This document shows, piece after piece, positions 25,820 through 34,731 of a DNA stretch of 64,000 bases. The stretch is from an uncultured Coriobacteriales bacterium (GTDB lineage Bacteria > Actinomycetota > Coriobacteriia > Coriobacteriales > UMGS124). Each line of letters starts with the position of its first letter. Positions within the stretch are counted from its first letter, which is position 1. The notes below the pieces were generated by a model. That model was not told where the DNA came from and searched no databases. It saw nothing but the letters and a program-made list of their open reading frames with translations. The stretch covers positions 113,446-177,445 of the forward strand of contig CAKUFZ010000001.1 in assembly GCA_934654475.1 (NCBI GenBank), in the 5' to 3' direction. Position numbers and translations under genes: made by a program.

Positions 25820-27514
25820 TTACAACTCGAGTCGCTCCGACAAAGCCTTGTTCACAATCTTGAGCGCCTTGACGCGCGCATAGCGCTTGTCGTCGGACTG
25901 AATGATGTGCCACGGCGCATAGGGTGTGGACGTGAGGCGCACCATGTCGTCGACGCACTCGTAGTACAGGTCGTTCTTGGCACGGTTGCGCCAGTCGTCG
26001 GGCGTGATCTTCCAGCGGCGGGCGGGGTCGGCCTGGCGCGACTCGAAGCGCGCAAGCTGCTCGGCCGGGCTCACGTCGATCCAGAACTTCACGAGCACGG
26101 CGCCCCAGATACGCAGGTCGTCCTCGAACTCGTTGATCTCGTCGTAGGCGCGGCGCCACTCGTCCTTGGTCGCAAATCCCTCGATGCGCTCCACAAGCAC
26201 ACGACCGTACCAGGTGCGGTCGAAGATGGCTGTGTGGCCCGAACGCGGCAGGCGGTTCCAGAAGCGCCACAAGAAGGGACGGGCAAGCTCGTCGCGCGAG
26301 GCCGGGCCGATGGGGTTCACGCGATAGCCGCGCGCGTCCATGGCGGCGGCGAGGCGCTTGATGTTGCCGCCCTTGCCCGCGGCGTCCCACCCCTCGTAGG
26401 CCACGATGAGCGGCACCCGGTGACGGTACATCTCGAGCGACAGACGCGCCAGCTTCTCCTGCTCGCGCTTCAGCTCATGGTGGTACTCGTCGTCGCTGTC
26501 CATCTCGTGGGGCTTGCGGCGCGAGCGGGCCAAGTCAGGCACCGATTCCAGCTCGAACCTCGAGGTAAGCTTGCTTGCATCTCCCATGCGGCGCTTGGCG
26601 TTCTTCACCTCGCGGGCAAGAATCTCAGGCTCGCTGAGAACCTCGGCAGGCTCTTCGGGCGCGGCAGGTGCGGGCGCGGCGGCAGAGGCGCCGGCAGGCG
26701 TCTCAAGCGCGTCGCCCTGACCGATAGGCTGGTCGGGATCGATGCCGCGGGCGCGCAGGCCCTGCTCCATGCGCCGGGCAAGCTCCTCCATGATCTGGAT
26801 GTTGGAGTTGCGGCGGAACTCCGCCGGCACCAGGCACCATTGGTCCTTGGCCGAATCGCTGCCAAGCCAGCGCTCATAAACCTGCTCGTACTCGTCGTAG
26901 TGCTGAATCTGACGAATGTCAGACTGGTCGACCTTCCAGGCGCTCGCCTCGTCGCCCATGAGCTCCATGAGCCGGCGCGACTGCATCTTGCGGGTGATAT
27001 GCAGGAAGAACTTCACGATGATGAAGCCGTCGTCGGTGAGCTGGCGCTCAAAAGCGCGGGCAGACCTGATGTGCTCGCGCACACGCTGGTCGGCCCGGGC
27101 CGCCATCTGCACGCGCGCGGCGCTGTCTTGGCTCGGGTCTCCCTGCAGGCGTACGTCTTCCACCCAGGCGCGCGACAGTTCGTCGTAGTAGGCCTGGTCG
27201 AAGATGGTCATGGTGCCTCGCTTGCCCAGGCGCATCCAATAGCGCGCCATGAAAGGCAGGCGCCCCTCGTAGCCCACGGGCTCTTCCATCGTGTGCACGC
27301 TGTAAGCGCGGGAATCGAGGTCAACCACGAGGTCGGAGATGCGGCTTCCCTTGCCCGAAGCGCCCCAGCCCTCAAAGAGGATGACCGTGCCCATGTTTGC
27401 CTTGATGGCATGCTGCTGGAGAAGCGCCAGACGCGTCTTCAGCTCCTCGCGTCGAGCCCGATACTCGTCGCGGCCCATCTCGGCGGGAAACACCATGTCC
27501 TTGAGTACGCCCAT
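25820..27514 (-). CDS. Polyphosphate:AMP phosphotransferase (tandem PPK2 domains)
   Basis: The 564-residue protein contains two PPK2-type kinase domains. The first (about residues 10-260) has Walker A ILFEGWGASGKGS and FMARYWMRLGKRGTMTIFDQAYY. The second (about 325-564) has IVAYEGWDAAGKGGNIKRL, PFLWRFWNRLPRSGHTAIFDRTWYGRVLVERIEGF and WKITPDDWRNRAKNDLYYECVDDMV. Two-domain PPK2 proteins (class II, PAP) phosphorylate AMP to ADP using polyphosphate; usually only the C-terminal domain is active. The two are joined by an Ala/Pro-rich linker. The ATG at 27514 is followed upstream, six bases away, by the ccmD stop; co-transcription with the ccm operon is possible. Confidence 0.92.
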   Translation of the reverse strand: MGVLKDMVFPAEMGRDEYRARREELKTRLALLQQHAIKANMGTVILFEGWGASGKGSRISDLVVDLDSRAYSVHTMEEPVGYEGRLPFMARYWMRLGKRGTMTIFDQAYYDELSRAWVEDVRLQGDPSQDSAARVQMAARADQRVREHIRSARAFERQLTDDGFIIVKFFLHITRKMQSRRLMELMGDEASAWKVDQSDIRQIQHYDEYEQVYERWLGSDSAKDQWCLVPAEFRRNSNIQIMEELARRMEQGLRARGIDPDQPIGQGDALETPAGASAAAPAPAAPEEPAEVLSEPEILAREVKNAKRRMGDASKLTSRFELESVPDLARSRRKPHEMDSDDEYHHELKREQEKLARLSLEMYRHRVPLIVAYEGWDAAGKGGNIKRLAAAMDARGYRVNPIGPASRDELARPFLWRFWNRLPRSGHTAIFDRTWYGRVLVERIEGFATKDEWRRAYDEINEFEDDLRIWGAVLVKFWIDVSPAEQLARFESRQADPARRWKITPDDWRNRAKNDLYYECVDDMVRLTSTPYAPWHIIQSDDKRYARVKALKIVNKALSERLEL

Positions 27515-27519
27515 ACGCT

Positions 27520-27708
27520 CTACTCCTCCTTGCGCTCGCGACGCTCGATAGCCTCCCTAAGGGCATCGATGTCCTTCTGAGTCTTCTTCGTGCGGCTCAG
27601 CATCACGATGGCGAACACGAGAAGGATAACCCAAATGAGCGCGTAGCCGGCGATGAGATACGGGGCGGCGTCAATATTGGTGTAAAGCTCGGCAAGAACG
27701 GGATCCAT
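27520..27708 (-). CDS. ccmD: CcmD-like small membrane protein
   Basis: This 62-residue protein has one transmembrane helix (YLIAGYALIWVILLVFAIVML) followed by a charged coiled-coil-like tail (KKTQKDIDALREAIERRERKEE). That is the size and topology of CcmD, which helps release haem-loaded CcmE from the CcmABC complex. Sequence alone would be weak, but its place directly after ccmC at the end of the operon makes the call reasonable. Confidence 0.8.
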   Translation of the reverse strand: MDPVLAELYTNIDAAPYLIAGYALIWVILLVFAIVMLSRTKKTQKDIDALREAIERRERKEE

Positions 27709-27756
27709 GGTTGGCTCCTTTGCTAGATACGACAGAACAACAGGCGACGGCCAAGA

Positions 27757-28524
27757 TTAGCGGGAGAGGTCTTCCCAGCGCTGCTTGAGCTCTGCGAGCT
27801 CCTCGGACTGCTCGGCGGTCCTCAGCGCCAGGTGGTAGCAGCCAAAGGCCACGAACATCATGCCGAAGATACCGCAGATGAACGGGATGAGCATGGCAGG
27901 CTCAAGGCCGGAGTACGAGATCACCGGGTGCAGCGAGGAGGGCACCATGCGCGTGATGAAGTACGAGATAGGCGCATCGATCGCGGCGAGGATGGAGAAG
28001 ACGCCCGACAGACGAGCGCGGCGCTCGGGGTCGTCGATGGCTGCACGCAGGATGAAGTAGGCAAGCGTGAGCATCGTGAGGATGAAGTACGTGGTGAGAC
28101 GCGGATCCCAGGTCCACCACACGCCCCACTCGGCGCGAGTCCAGGTGTCGCCCGAGACCATGGTGGCGCAGATGAAGACGAGGGCGATGACCATGCAGGT
28201 CTTGCTGCGCAGGTCGTAGCGGGCCTCCTTCTTCACCAGGTAAAGCACGGCATAGACAGCCGCCACGATAATGAAGACGAACGAGACGATAGCGACGGGC
28301 ACGTGGAAGTAGAAAATCTTCTGCGTGAGGACCTGCATGTGATCGATCACGACGCCGCCGATGACATAGGTCTGGCTGAGCTCGAGGTCGCCGTTGACCA
28401 TGGGTGCCTTGAGAAGCGCCCAGAGGAAGTCGAACGTCGTGAGCAGAAGTCCCACGACCAGGGAGACGACGCCGGCCGTCCCCCAGTCGAAGCGCCTCTT
28501 CACCTTCGCTTCGGTTTGTGCCAT
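27757..28524 (-). CDS. ccmC: CcmC, haem handling membrane protein of cytochrome c maturation
   Basis: CcmC presents haem to CcmE on the outer face of the membrane. The 255-residue protein has six predicted helices and the tryptophan-rich haem-binding motif WGVWWTWDPRLTTYFIL in an external loop. The flanking histidines are in FYFHVPVAIV and SLHPVIS. The start at 28524 (MAQTEAK) has AAAGGA nine bases upstream. It lies between ccmB and ccmD. Confidence 0.93.
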   Translation of the reverse strand: MAQTEAKVKRRFDWGTAGVVSLVVGLLLTTFDFLWALLKAPMVNGDLELSQTYVIGGVVIDHMQVLTQKIFYFHVPVAIVSFVFIIVAAVYAVLYLVKKEARYDLRSKTCMVIALVFICATMVSGDTWTRAEWGVWWTWDPRLTTYFILTMLTLAYFILRAAIDDPERRARLSGVFSILAAIDAPISYFITRMVPSSLHPVISYSGLEPAMLIPFICGIFGMMFVAFGCYHLALRTAEQSEELAELKQRWEDLSR

Positions 28525-28601
28525 GACAAGGTTCCTTTCTATAAGACATGCCGCCACGGCGCACATGGCAGCGGACACCGATCAAAAGGACTGGCAGATG
28601 C

Positions 28602-29351
28602 CTAGGAGTTGACGATAAACTCGTAGAGGCCCCAGGCTGCGGCCACCATGATGACGTCGTAACCGCCCGCCAGCATGAGGCTGCGCCAGAACGTGACCAT
28701 CTGCCCCTCCACGCCGAGCAGCGCGACGGAGGTGGCGCTCACGCACGCGTAGAGCAGCGGGAAGATGACCGGGATGAAGAGAATCGCAAGCAGCACGTCC
28801 TTGCCGCGCGTGTCCATCGTCATCGTGGAGAGAAACGTGCCGACGCCGGCGATGCCGATGGAGCCCACAAGCAGGGGCAGCACGATGTAGGGCGTCGTGT
28901 CGGCGAGCACGGCCCCCGAGAGGAAGAACACGAAGAACAGCGGCACGGCAATGAGCTCCACCACGCAGAGGAACAGCAGGTTGGAGGTCATCTTGGCCAG
29001 GTAGATCGCGGCGCGGGAGACAGGGGCGAGCAACACGCCCTCAAGGCAGCCGTTCTCCACCTCGTTGGCAAAGGAACGGTTGAGGCCCAGAAGCGAGGTG
29101 AAGACGATCATCGCCCACAGCAGGCCCGCCGCCACGGACAAGATGTCGAAGGCGTCGCCGGTCTGGGACATCGTCGCGCCGTAGACCGTGAGCACAAGCA
29201 GCGCGTAGACGCCCATGGAGACGATCATGTCGCGCGTGCGCAGCTCCATGCGCACATCCTTGACGAGAAGCGCCTTGTACTGGGCCCAGAAGCTCACGCG
29301 GGGAAGGGCGGCGCAGCTGGCCTGACCAGCAGAAGAGCAGTTGGAAGCCAT
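28602..29351 (-). CDS. ccmB: CcmB, permease subunit of the CcmABCD haem-loading complex
   Basis: The 249-residue protein has six transmembrane helices and family segments such as KDVRMELRTRDMIVSMGVYALLVLTVYG, GLLWAMIVFTSLLGLNRSFANEVENGCLEGVLLAPVSR and FIPVIFPLLYA. CcmB forms the ABC-type complex with CcmA that releases holo-CcmE. The true start is the ATG at 29351, four bases after the ccmA stop, with GGGGGTGG ten bases upstream. The open frame extends further upstream through ccmA but that part is not real. Confidence 0.94.
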   Translation of the reverse strand: MASNCSSAGQASCAALPRVSFWAQYKALLVKDVRMELRTRDMIVSMGVYALLVLTVYGATMSQTGDAFDILSVAAGLLWAMIVFTSLLGLNRSFANEVENGCLEGVLLAPVSRAAIYLAKMTSNLLFLCVVELIAVPLFFVFFLSGAVLADTTPYIVLPLLVGSIGIAGVGTFLSTMTMDTRGKDVLLAILFIPVIFPLLYACVSATSVALLGVEGQMVTFWRSLMLAGGYDVIMVAAAWGLYEFIVNS

Positions 29352-29355
29352 GGTC

Positions 29356-30072
29356 TTAAGCCACCCCCATTCCAACGGTAGACAGATACAGCTTGCGGAA
29401 CGCCTCACGCTCGAGCGCGGCCTTCTGGTCGAAGCACACCACGCGGCCAGCCGCCAGGATGAGGGCGTGCGAGGCCAGCTCGTAGCCCTTGTCAAGGTCA
29501 TGGGAGACCATGACGAAGGTGCGGCCCTGACGCACGCGCGCGATGAGCTCGTCGAAGAGCTGCATGGCATGCGGGTCCAGGCCCGAGTACGGCTCGTCGA
29601 GCAGCACGATGGCCGGGTCGTTGATGAGGGCGCGCGCAATGGAGAGACGCTGGGTCATGCCGCGGGAGAACGTGCGGGCCGCGTCGTTTCGCCTGTGATC
29701 GAGTTCGACGAGCTCAAGCAGGTCGAGGATGCGGTTGCGGGCGTCGGGCACGCCGTAGAGCTTGGCGAAGAACTCAAGGTTCTCCATGGCCGTGAGGTCG
29801 CCGTACACCATGGGCTTGTGCGAGATGAGCCCGATGCGGCCGCGCAGCTCCTCGGGGTTCTCGAGCGCGTCGATGCCGAGCATGGTGAGACTGCCGGCAG
29901 TGGGACGGCTCACAGTGGACAGGATGCGCAAAAGCGTCGTCTTGCCTGCGCCGTTGGGCCCGAAGATGGAAAGGAACGCACCCTGCGGGAGGTCGAACGA
30001 GACGCCGTCGAGCGCGCGACGGGTCCCGAACGCCTTCTTGATGTCATGCACCGCAAGCGCGGGGGTCTCCAT
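29356..30072 (-). CDS. ccmA: CcmA, ATPase of the haem-loading complex
   Basis: CcmA is the ABC ATPase whose hydrolysis frees haem-CcmE from CcmC. The 238-residue protein has Walker A FGPNGAGKTTLLRILSTV, a signature TFSRGMTQRLSIARALI, Walker B AIVLLDEPYSGLDP and the H-loop VSHDLDKG. The start at 30072 (METPALAV) has AAGGAG seven bases upstream and lies four bases past the ccmF stop codon, so the genes are tightly coupled. Confidence 0.95.
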   Translation of the reverse strand: METPALAVHDIKKAFGTRRALDGVSFDLPQGAFLSIFGPNGAGKTTLLRILSTVSRPTAGSLTMLGIDALENPEELRGRIGLISHKPMVYGDLTAMENLEFFAKLYGVPDARNRILDLLELVELDHRRNDAARTFSRGMTQRLSIARALINDPAIVLLDEPYSGLDPHAMQLFDELIARVRQGRTFVMVSHDLDKGYELASHALILAAGRVVCFDQKAALEREAFRKLYLSTVGMGVA

Positions 30073-30076
30073 GGGG

Positions 30077-32299
30077 CTACTCCTTCGGCTCGGCAGGCTC
30101 AGCCGCACCCTGCTCGCCGGCGCCGCCGGGCAGAACTTCGAGCTGGTCCTTAATTGAGGCGCGCTTGGGGGCCGCAGCGCAGACGATGCCGATGGTCATG
30201 ACGATGAAGCCCGCCCACACAAGCGAGATCATGGGGTTGATGCGCGCGTTGACGATGTATCCCGAGGAGCTGTAGCCCTGGTAGGACACGAAGAGGTCCT
30301 CGAAGGGGTTGGAGACGGTGCAGGCGGTGACGAACGTCTGGCCGTAGTAGCTCTTGGCCGTCCACTCAAGCGCGGGGTTCAGGGTGTCGATGACCTGCCC
30401 GCCCTTGGAGACCTCGACGGTCACGTCGGAAAGGCGGTTGTTCTGGACGTCGTAATGAGCCTCGGTGGCGTCGGTGAGCTTGAGGGTATAGGCGCCCACG
30501 CGGGCCGTGTCGCCCTCGTTGAAGATGTAGGTGCGGTCGGTGATGTACATGGCCGAGCCCACCAGGCCGATGAGCACGATGCCCAGGCCCAGGTGCGTGA
30601 GGTAGCCGCCGGTCTGAGCAGGGGTCTTGGTCACGATGCCGGCAATGGCATGGGGCAGGCTCTCGCCCTTGTTGTTCATGCGGGCACGCACGCCGCGCAC
30701 GACCAGGTAGGCGGAGTCGGCGACAAGAAGCGAGCCCACGAGCATGGCGATGACCGCAAGGCCGTTGTAATACCAGGCAGGGCCCATGTTCTGCAGGTCG
30801 GCGGCGGCGACGGTGTCAGCCTGGGAGAGGTTGGCCTCATAGGCGGGCAGCAGGTTGAAGGCCCAGTGGCCGATGAGCGCCACAGCGAGCACGGCCGCGA
30901 TGATGAGCGGCAGGCGCATGTTGGACCAGAACTGCTTGCCGTCGGTCTTCTTCCACATGAGGAAGGGGCACACGGCAGCCAGGGCACACAGGATGACGCC
31001 CAGAGGACGGGCGACCGTCTCGTAGGCACCCGTGCCGATGGTGAGGCCACCGGCGGGCAGCCAGCTAGGCAGGGCGCTCGACACCGTGAGGTAGGCAAGC
31101 AGGATGCCGGCGAACACCATGACGAGGTTCGTGAGGTAGTACGAGCCGTTCTTGGAGACGACCTTCTCGATGTCGTCGGAGCTCTGGAAGCTCTGGCGAC
31201 GCATGATCCAGGCAACGAGCAGGACGATCAGGGCGCCGAGCATGACGGCGAGGAACAGGTAGAGCGACACGGGGTCATTGTCGAAGGCATGGACCGACTC
31301 GACGAGGCCCGAGCGGGTGATGAACGTGCCGAGCACGACAAAGACGAACGTGAGGGTGGCGGTGAAGACGGCCCAGCCCTTCATCATGTTGCGACGACGG
31401 TACACGGTGAAGGTGTGGATCATGGCGACGGCGACAAGCCAGGAGAGAAGCGAGGCGTTCTCGACCGGGTCCCAGCCCCAATAGCCGCCCCAACCCAGGC
31501 AGACGTAGGCCCACACGGCACCCAGACCGATGCCGGCGGTGAGGAAGATGAAGGAGAACAGGGCGATGCGCTGGCAGAGCTCAACCCAGCGCTTGGAGGG
31601 GTCGTTGCACACAAGGGCGGCGATGGCATAGGCGAACGGAACAGTCATGCCGGCGTAGCCGATGAACAGCGTCGGCGGATGGATGGCCATGGCCCAGTGC
31701 TGCAGCAGCGGGTTCATGCCCCAGGCAGTTGCCTGGCCGACAAGGGCGCCGGTGGTCTCGTCGATGTAGGCGCGGTCAGTGAGAATGAAGGGGTTGTTGC
31801 CCGAGCTGAACAGCATGACGGCGATGAAGAGCAAAAGGACGGACATGATGACGACGAGCGCGACATCGGAAAGGTGCTCGGGGTGCCTGTGGCGACGCCA
31901 AGCAACGTAACCGGCAAAGGCGCTGATGAGAAACGCCCAGGTGAGAAGCGAGCCGGCGCGTCCCGCCCACAGGCCGGCGAGCTGGTAGAACCAGAAGAGC
32001 GAGCCTGTGTCGGTGGGATACTGGGTGGCGACGTAATACAGGGCGACGTTATGCGTGAAGAAGCCCTCGACGATGATGCCGCAGGCCAGAAGCAGGGCGA
32101 ACATGGCGACGAAAACGCAGATGCGACCCACGCGCAGGGAAGCGGCGTCCTTCGACGCGCCGGCCTCGGCCACGCCTTTACCAGCGGGCTTGCCGGCCTT
32201 GAGGTGACCCGCAATCAGCAAGACGATGGCACCGACGGTGGCCGCGAAGGCAACCCACAACGCCCCCGCGCCAATGGCGCCCATAGCATACGAAACCAT
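30077..32299 (-). CDS. ccmF: CcmF, cytochrome c haem lyase subunit
   Basis: CcmF takes haem from CcmE and attaches it to the CXXCH cysteines of apocytochromes. The 740-residue protein has about 14 transmembrane helices, the WWD-type motif WGGYWGWDPVENASLLSW, the SLFWFYQLAGLWAGRAGSLLTW segment and external histidines in WAMAIHPPTLFIGYAG. A C-terminal extracytoplasmic domain (about residues 560-690) precedes the last helix. The ATG at 32299 has AAGGAGAGG seven to eight bases upstream. It is the second gene of the operon. Confidence 0.95.
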   Translation of the reverse strand: MVSYAMGAIGAGALWVAFAATVGAIVLLIAGHLKAGKPAGKGVAEAGASKDAASLRVGRICVFVAMFALLLACGIIVEGFFTHNVALYYVATQYPTDTGSLFWFYQLAGLWAGRAGSLLTWAFLISAFAGYVAWRRHRHPEHLSDVALVVIMSVLLLFIAVMLFSSGNNPFILTDRAYIDETTGALVGQATAWGMNPLLQHWAMAIHPPTLFIGYAGMTVPFAYAIAALVCNDPSKRWVELCQRIALFSFIFLTAGIGLGAVWAYVCLGWGGYWGWDPVENASLLSWLVAVAMIHTFTVYRRRNMMKGWAVFTATLTFVFVVLGTFITRSGLVESVHAFDNDPVSLYLFLAVMLGALIVLLVAWIMRRQSFQSSDDIEKVVSKNGSYYLTNLVMVFAGILLAYLTVSSALPSWLPAGGLTIGTGAYETVARPLGVILCALAAVCPFLMWKKTDGKQFWSNMRLPLIIAAVLAVALIGHWAFNLLPAYEANLSQADTVAAADLQNMGPAWYYNGLAVIAMLVGSLLVADSAYLVVRGVRARMNNKGESLPHAIAGIVTKTPAQTGGYLTHLGLGIVLIGLVGSAMYITDRTYIFNEGDTARVGAYTLKLTDATEAHYDVQNNRLSDVTVEVSKGGQVIDTLNPALEWTAKSYYGQTFVTACTVSNPFEDLFVSYQGYSSSGYIVNARINPMISLVWAGFIVMTIGIVCAAAPKRASIKDQLEVLPGGAGEQGAAEPAEPKE

Positions 32300-32320
32300 C
32301 TTCAAACCTCTCCTTATGAG

Positions 32321-32995
32321 TTACTCGGACTGCACGGAGGCGTCGAGCGCGACATCGGTGGCGACAAACGTCTCGCCGTCGGCGTCAAGAGCGCCGCTCA
32401 CCACGACCGCGCTGCCATCCTCCATGCCTTCGGGCAGAGCATCCTTATAGTTGACATTGAGACTTGAACCCTGAGAGTTCACGACGAAACGCACGTCCTG
32501 AGACGCGTCGGCGATGGAGCCCTCGGTGACATAGCCGGCAAGCTTGACGTCGACACCGACGTAGCTTGCGGGAGCAGCGGCGATGACGGCAGCCGTGACC
32601 GCGCCCTCGGCGCTTTCGTACTTGGAGGGGCACTTCGTGGCAAGCTCGGAGCACAGCAGCGTGCCGTCCTGCAGGGTGCCCGTGCAGATGGCAGTCACAC
32701 CCGTGCCGAACGAGGAGGGCATGCCCTTGCCGTAGATGACCTCGAGCTCGGCATTGGAGCCTTCCTCAGAGCCGGCGATCTTAAAGATGCAGTTCGTTCC
32801 CTCGGTGGTGTATGAGTCCTTGACGACAGGGCCGGACACCTGGATCTTCTTGCCCTCGTAATCGCCCGAGACAGCCTGCTCCACCGTGAGCGTGGCGGCA
32901 GCCGCACCGCCTCCCAGCACGGCGAACAGTGCAAGGGCGACAACGACGATGACGAGTCCCACAACGATGAGGCGTTTTTTGGCTGCTTTGTTCAT
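32321..32995 (-). CDS. ccmE: CcmE, haem chaperone, CxxxY type with duplicated OB domain
   Basis: CcmE carries haem covalently across to CcmF. The 224-residue protein has an N-terminal anchor (LIVVGLVIVVVALALFAVLGG) and then two OB-like halves: residues about 42-128 and about 142-219. The halves share spaced segments such as EVIYGKGMPSSFGTGVTAICTGTLQDGTLLCSE and NVNYKDALPEGMEDGSAVVVSGALDADGETFVATD. The haem-attachment motif is C122-PSK-Y126, the CxxxY form known from Desulfovibrio, where Cys replaces the usual His. Only the first half has it. It heads the ccm operon; no ccmG, ccmH or ccmI follows. The start at 32995 has GAGGAAGGG about eleven bases upstream. Confidence 0.88.
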   Translation of the reverse strand: MNKAAKKRLIVVGLVIVVVALALFAVLGGGAAAATLTVEQAVSGDYEGKKIQVSGPVVKDSYTTEGTNCIFKIAGSEEGSNAELEVIYGKGMPSSFGTGVTAICTGTLQDGTLLCSELATKCPSKYESAEGAVTAAVIAAAPASYVGVDVKLAGYVTEGSIADASQDVRFVVNSQGSSLNVNYKDALPEGMEDGSAVVVSGALDADGETFVATDVALDASVQSE

Positions 32996-33160
32996 ATGAA
33001 AAAGCCCTTCCTCTCCACGTAGAGCAGATACATGCATTCAAAACAGCATGGTACCTGCCCGCCATGGGAAGGAAAGGCTTGAAAGGCTTTGTTGTGAAAA
33101 TGCAACTTTTAAAACGATGAGCTACTCAGCCAAGAGAAATGGGCAACAAGCTGCGGATTC

Positions 33161-33766
33161 CTAACGCGCGGCAATGGAAGGGATGGCAGCGCGCAGGGCC
33201 CAGGCAACCAGCACGGCGGCAACGCACTTGAGCACGTCGGGCAGGATGAAGGGAACGACGCAGACGCCCAGCACGTAGCCGAGCTCGACCGAGGTGCCGG
33301 CCAGGGCGCTCACCGCGATGAAGTGAGCGGTGCCGATGGCGTAGCACACGACCACGGTGGCCACGCAGGCAACGACGTCAGACGCGATGCGGCGCGGCTT
33401 GCCGGCGCGGGCGGAATCGCCCAGAACCAGACGGCGCAGCAAGGCGCCCAGAAACGCCGAGACCACGAAGCCGTAGAGGTAGCCGCCCGTGACACCGCAG
33501 AGCTTGGCGAAACCGCCGGCGGCACCGGAGAACACCGGCAGGCCCACAAGGCCGAGAAGGATGTAGCCGGCAAGGGCGATGAAAGCCTGGCGCGGGGTGA
33601 AGATGAGCGAGGCAAGCACCACGACGAGCAGCTGCAGGGTGAAGGGAACTGGGCCAATGGCCACGGTGACCTGGGCCGCCACCGCAATGAGCGCGATGAC
33701 GACACCGCACTGGGCGATGTCGAGCGTGGAGATGCCGGGCTTAGATACGGCGGCCGTCTGATTCAT
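33161..33766 (-). CDS. bioY: BioY, biotin transporter substrate-binding component
   Basis: BioY is the S-component of an ECF-type biotin transporter. The 201-residue protein has six helices and the BioY motifs GPVPFTLQLLVVVLASLIFTPRQAFIALAGYILLGLVGLPVFSG (split here only by reading) and TGGYLYGFVVSAFLGALL, and it ends with PFILPDVLKCVAAVLVAWALR. The start at 33766 has AGGGAG nine bases upstream. It lies 67 bp downstream of birA, so uptake and use of biotin are encoded together. The ECF ATPases are not in the window. Confidence 0.93.
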   Translation of the reverse strand: MNQTAAVSKPGISTLDIAQCGVVIALIAVAAQVTVAIGPVPFTLQLLVVVLASLIFTPRQAFIALAGYILLGLVGLPVFSGAAGGFAKLCGVTGGYLYGFVVSAFLGALLRRLVLGDSARAGKPRRIASDVVACVATVVVCYAIGTAHFIAVSALAGTSVELGYVLGVCVVPFILPDVLKCVAAVLVAWALRAAIPSIAAR

Positions 33767-33832
33767 GCGGGTGCTCCCTCTTCTCATATGGACGAACCTC
33801 AACGATGCGCTCATGCGCAGGCGTGGAGTCTA

Positions 33833-34678
33833 CTACTCGGGGCGCAGCGAGACCATTTCGGACGTGTAAACAACCTCGACGCCATCGTCGCGCCTGACAG
33901 TGGCGCGGCCCCAGCAGTCCAGGCCGGCGAAGTATCCCGTGCAGACCAGCTCGCCTTCGGGAGAAAGTGCCCTCACGCGGTGGCCCAGCAGGGGGCAACA
34001 GTCGAAATACTCGTTGAGGATGGGGGCAAGAGGGCCGGCCTGGGCCCTCCCCTGTCGGCATGCAAGGTCCCAGGCGTCTACGCGCGCCACGATGCGACGG
34101 CGCAAAAGCTCGGCGATATCCTCGAAGGCAGGAAGCTTCGAGGGGTCCTCGACCAGCTCCTCCAGGCACGTGCGCGCCAGGGCCTCGGGGCTTGGGGCAA
34201 CATCCGCCTCGGGGGTCACTTGGGCCTGAGGGGCAGTGCCAGCCATGGCGGGGGCCACGTTGACGCCGACGCCGCACACGGCAAAGGTACCCATGGCAGA
34301 AGAGCCAGCCTCAACGAGGATGCCGGCGAGCTTGGAAGGACCCGCGACGATGTCGTTGGGCCACTTGAGCGCCGCTTGGGCGATGCCCAGGTCGTCGCGC
34401 AGGCAGTCGAGCACGCCCAGGGCGCACACCGCGGGCAGGCCGGTGAAGAAGTGCATAGGCACGCTGGGCCTCAAGACGCACGAGAGATAGAGGCTGCCGC
34501 GCGGCGACTCCCACACGTGACCGCGCCTGCCACGACCCGCCGTCTGCACACGGGCAGCGACGGCAGAGCCGTGCGGAGCCCCCTCACGTGCCGCCTCGCG
34601 GGCGTCGTCATTGGTGGAAGCGGTCACATCTACGACCCTGAGCAGGTCGTATGTCTTCGATTGCGACAAGGTGCTCAT
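33833..34678 (-). CDS. birA: Biotin-[acetyl-CoA-carboxylase] ligase
   Basis: The 281-residue protein attaches biotin to carrier domains. It has the ligase motifs ASTNDDAREAA, the biotinyl-AMP loop QTAGRGRRGHVWESPRGSLYLS, LKWPNDIVAGPSKLAGILVE and GVGVNVAP. It has no N-terminal winged-helix domain, so it is a monofunctional (class I) ligase and should not repress transcription by itself. It lies 53 bp after the folP-folK gene and before bioY on the same strand. A short inverted repeat TTCGAG/CTCGAA (34702-34730) lies upstream; its role is unknown. Confidence 0.93.
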   Translation of the reverse strand: MSTLSQSKTYDLLRVVDVTASTNDDAREAAREGAPHGSAVAARVQTAGRGRRGHVWESPRGSLYLSCVLRPSVPMHFFTGLPAVCALGVLDCLRDDLGIAQAALKWPNDIVAGPSKLAGILVEAGSSAMGTFAVCGVGVNVAPAMAGTAPQAQVTPEADVAPSPEALARTCLEELVEDPSKLPAFEDIAELLRRRIVARVDAWDLACRQGRAQAGPLAPILNEYFDCCPLLGHRVRALSPEGELVCTGYFAGLDCWGRATVRRDDGVEVVYTSEMVSLRPE

Positions 34679-34731
34679 GGGAGCCGCCTTTCAGGATAAA
34701 GTTCGAGTTGAAGGTACAGGTAAGCTCGAAT

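Noticed and set aside
29352..29639. 96-codon upstream extension of the ccmB frame
   Set aside because: It overlaps ccmA in another frame. The ccmB start at 29351 is supported by spacing, Shine-Dalgarno and family alignment.
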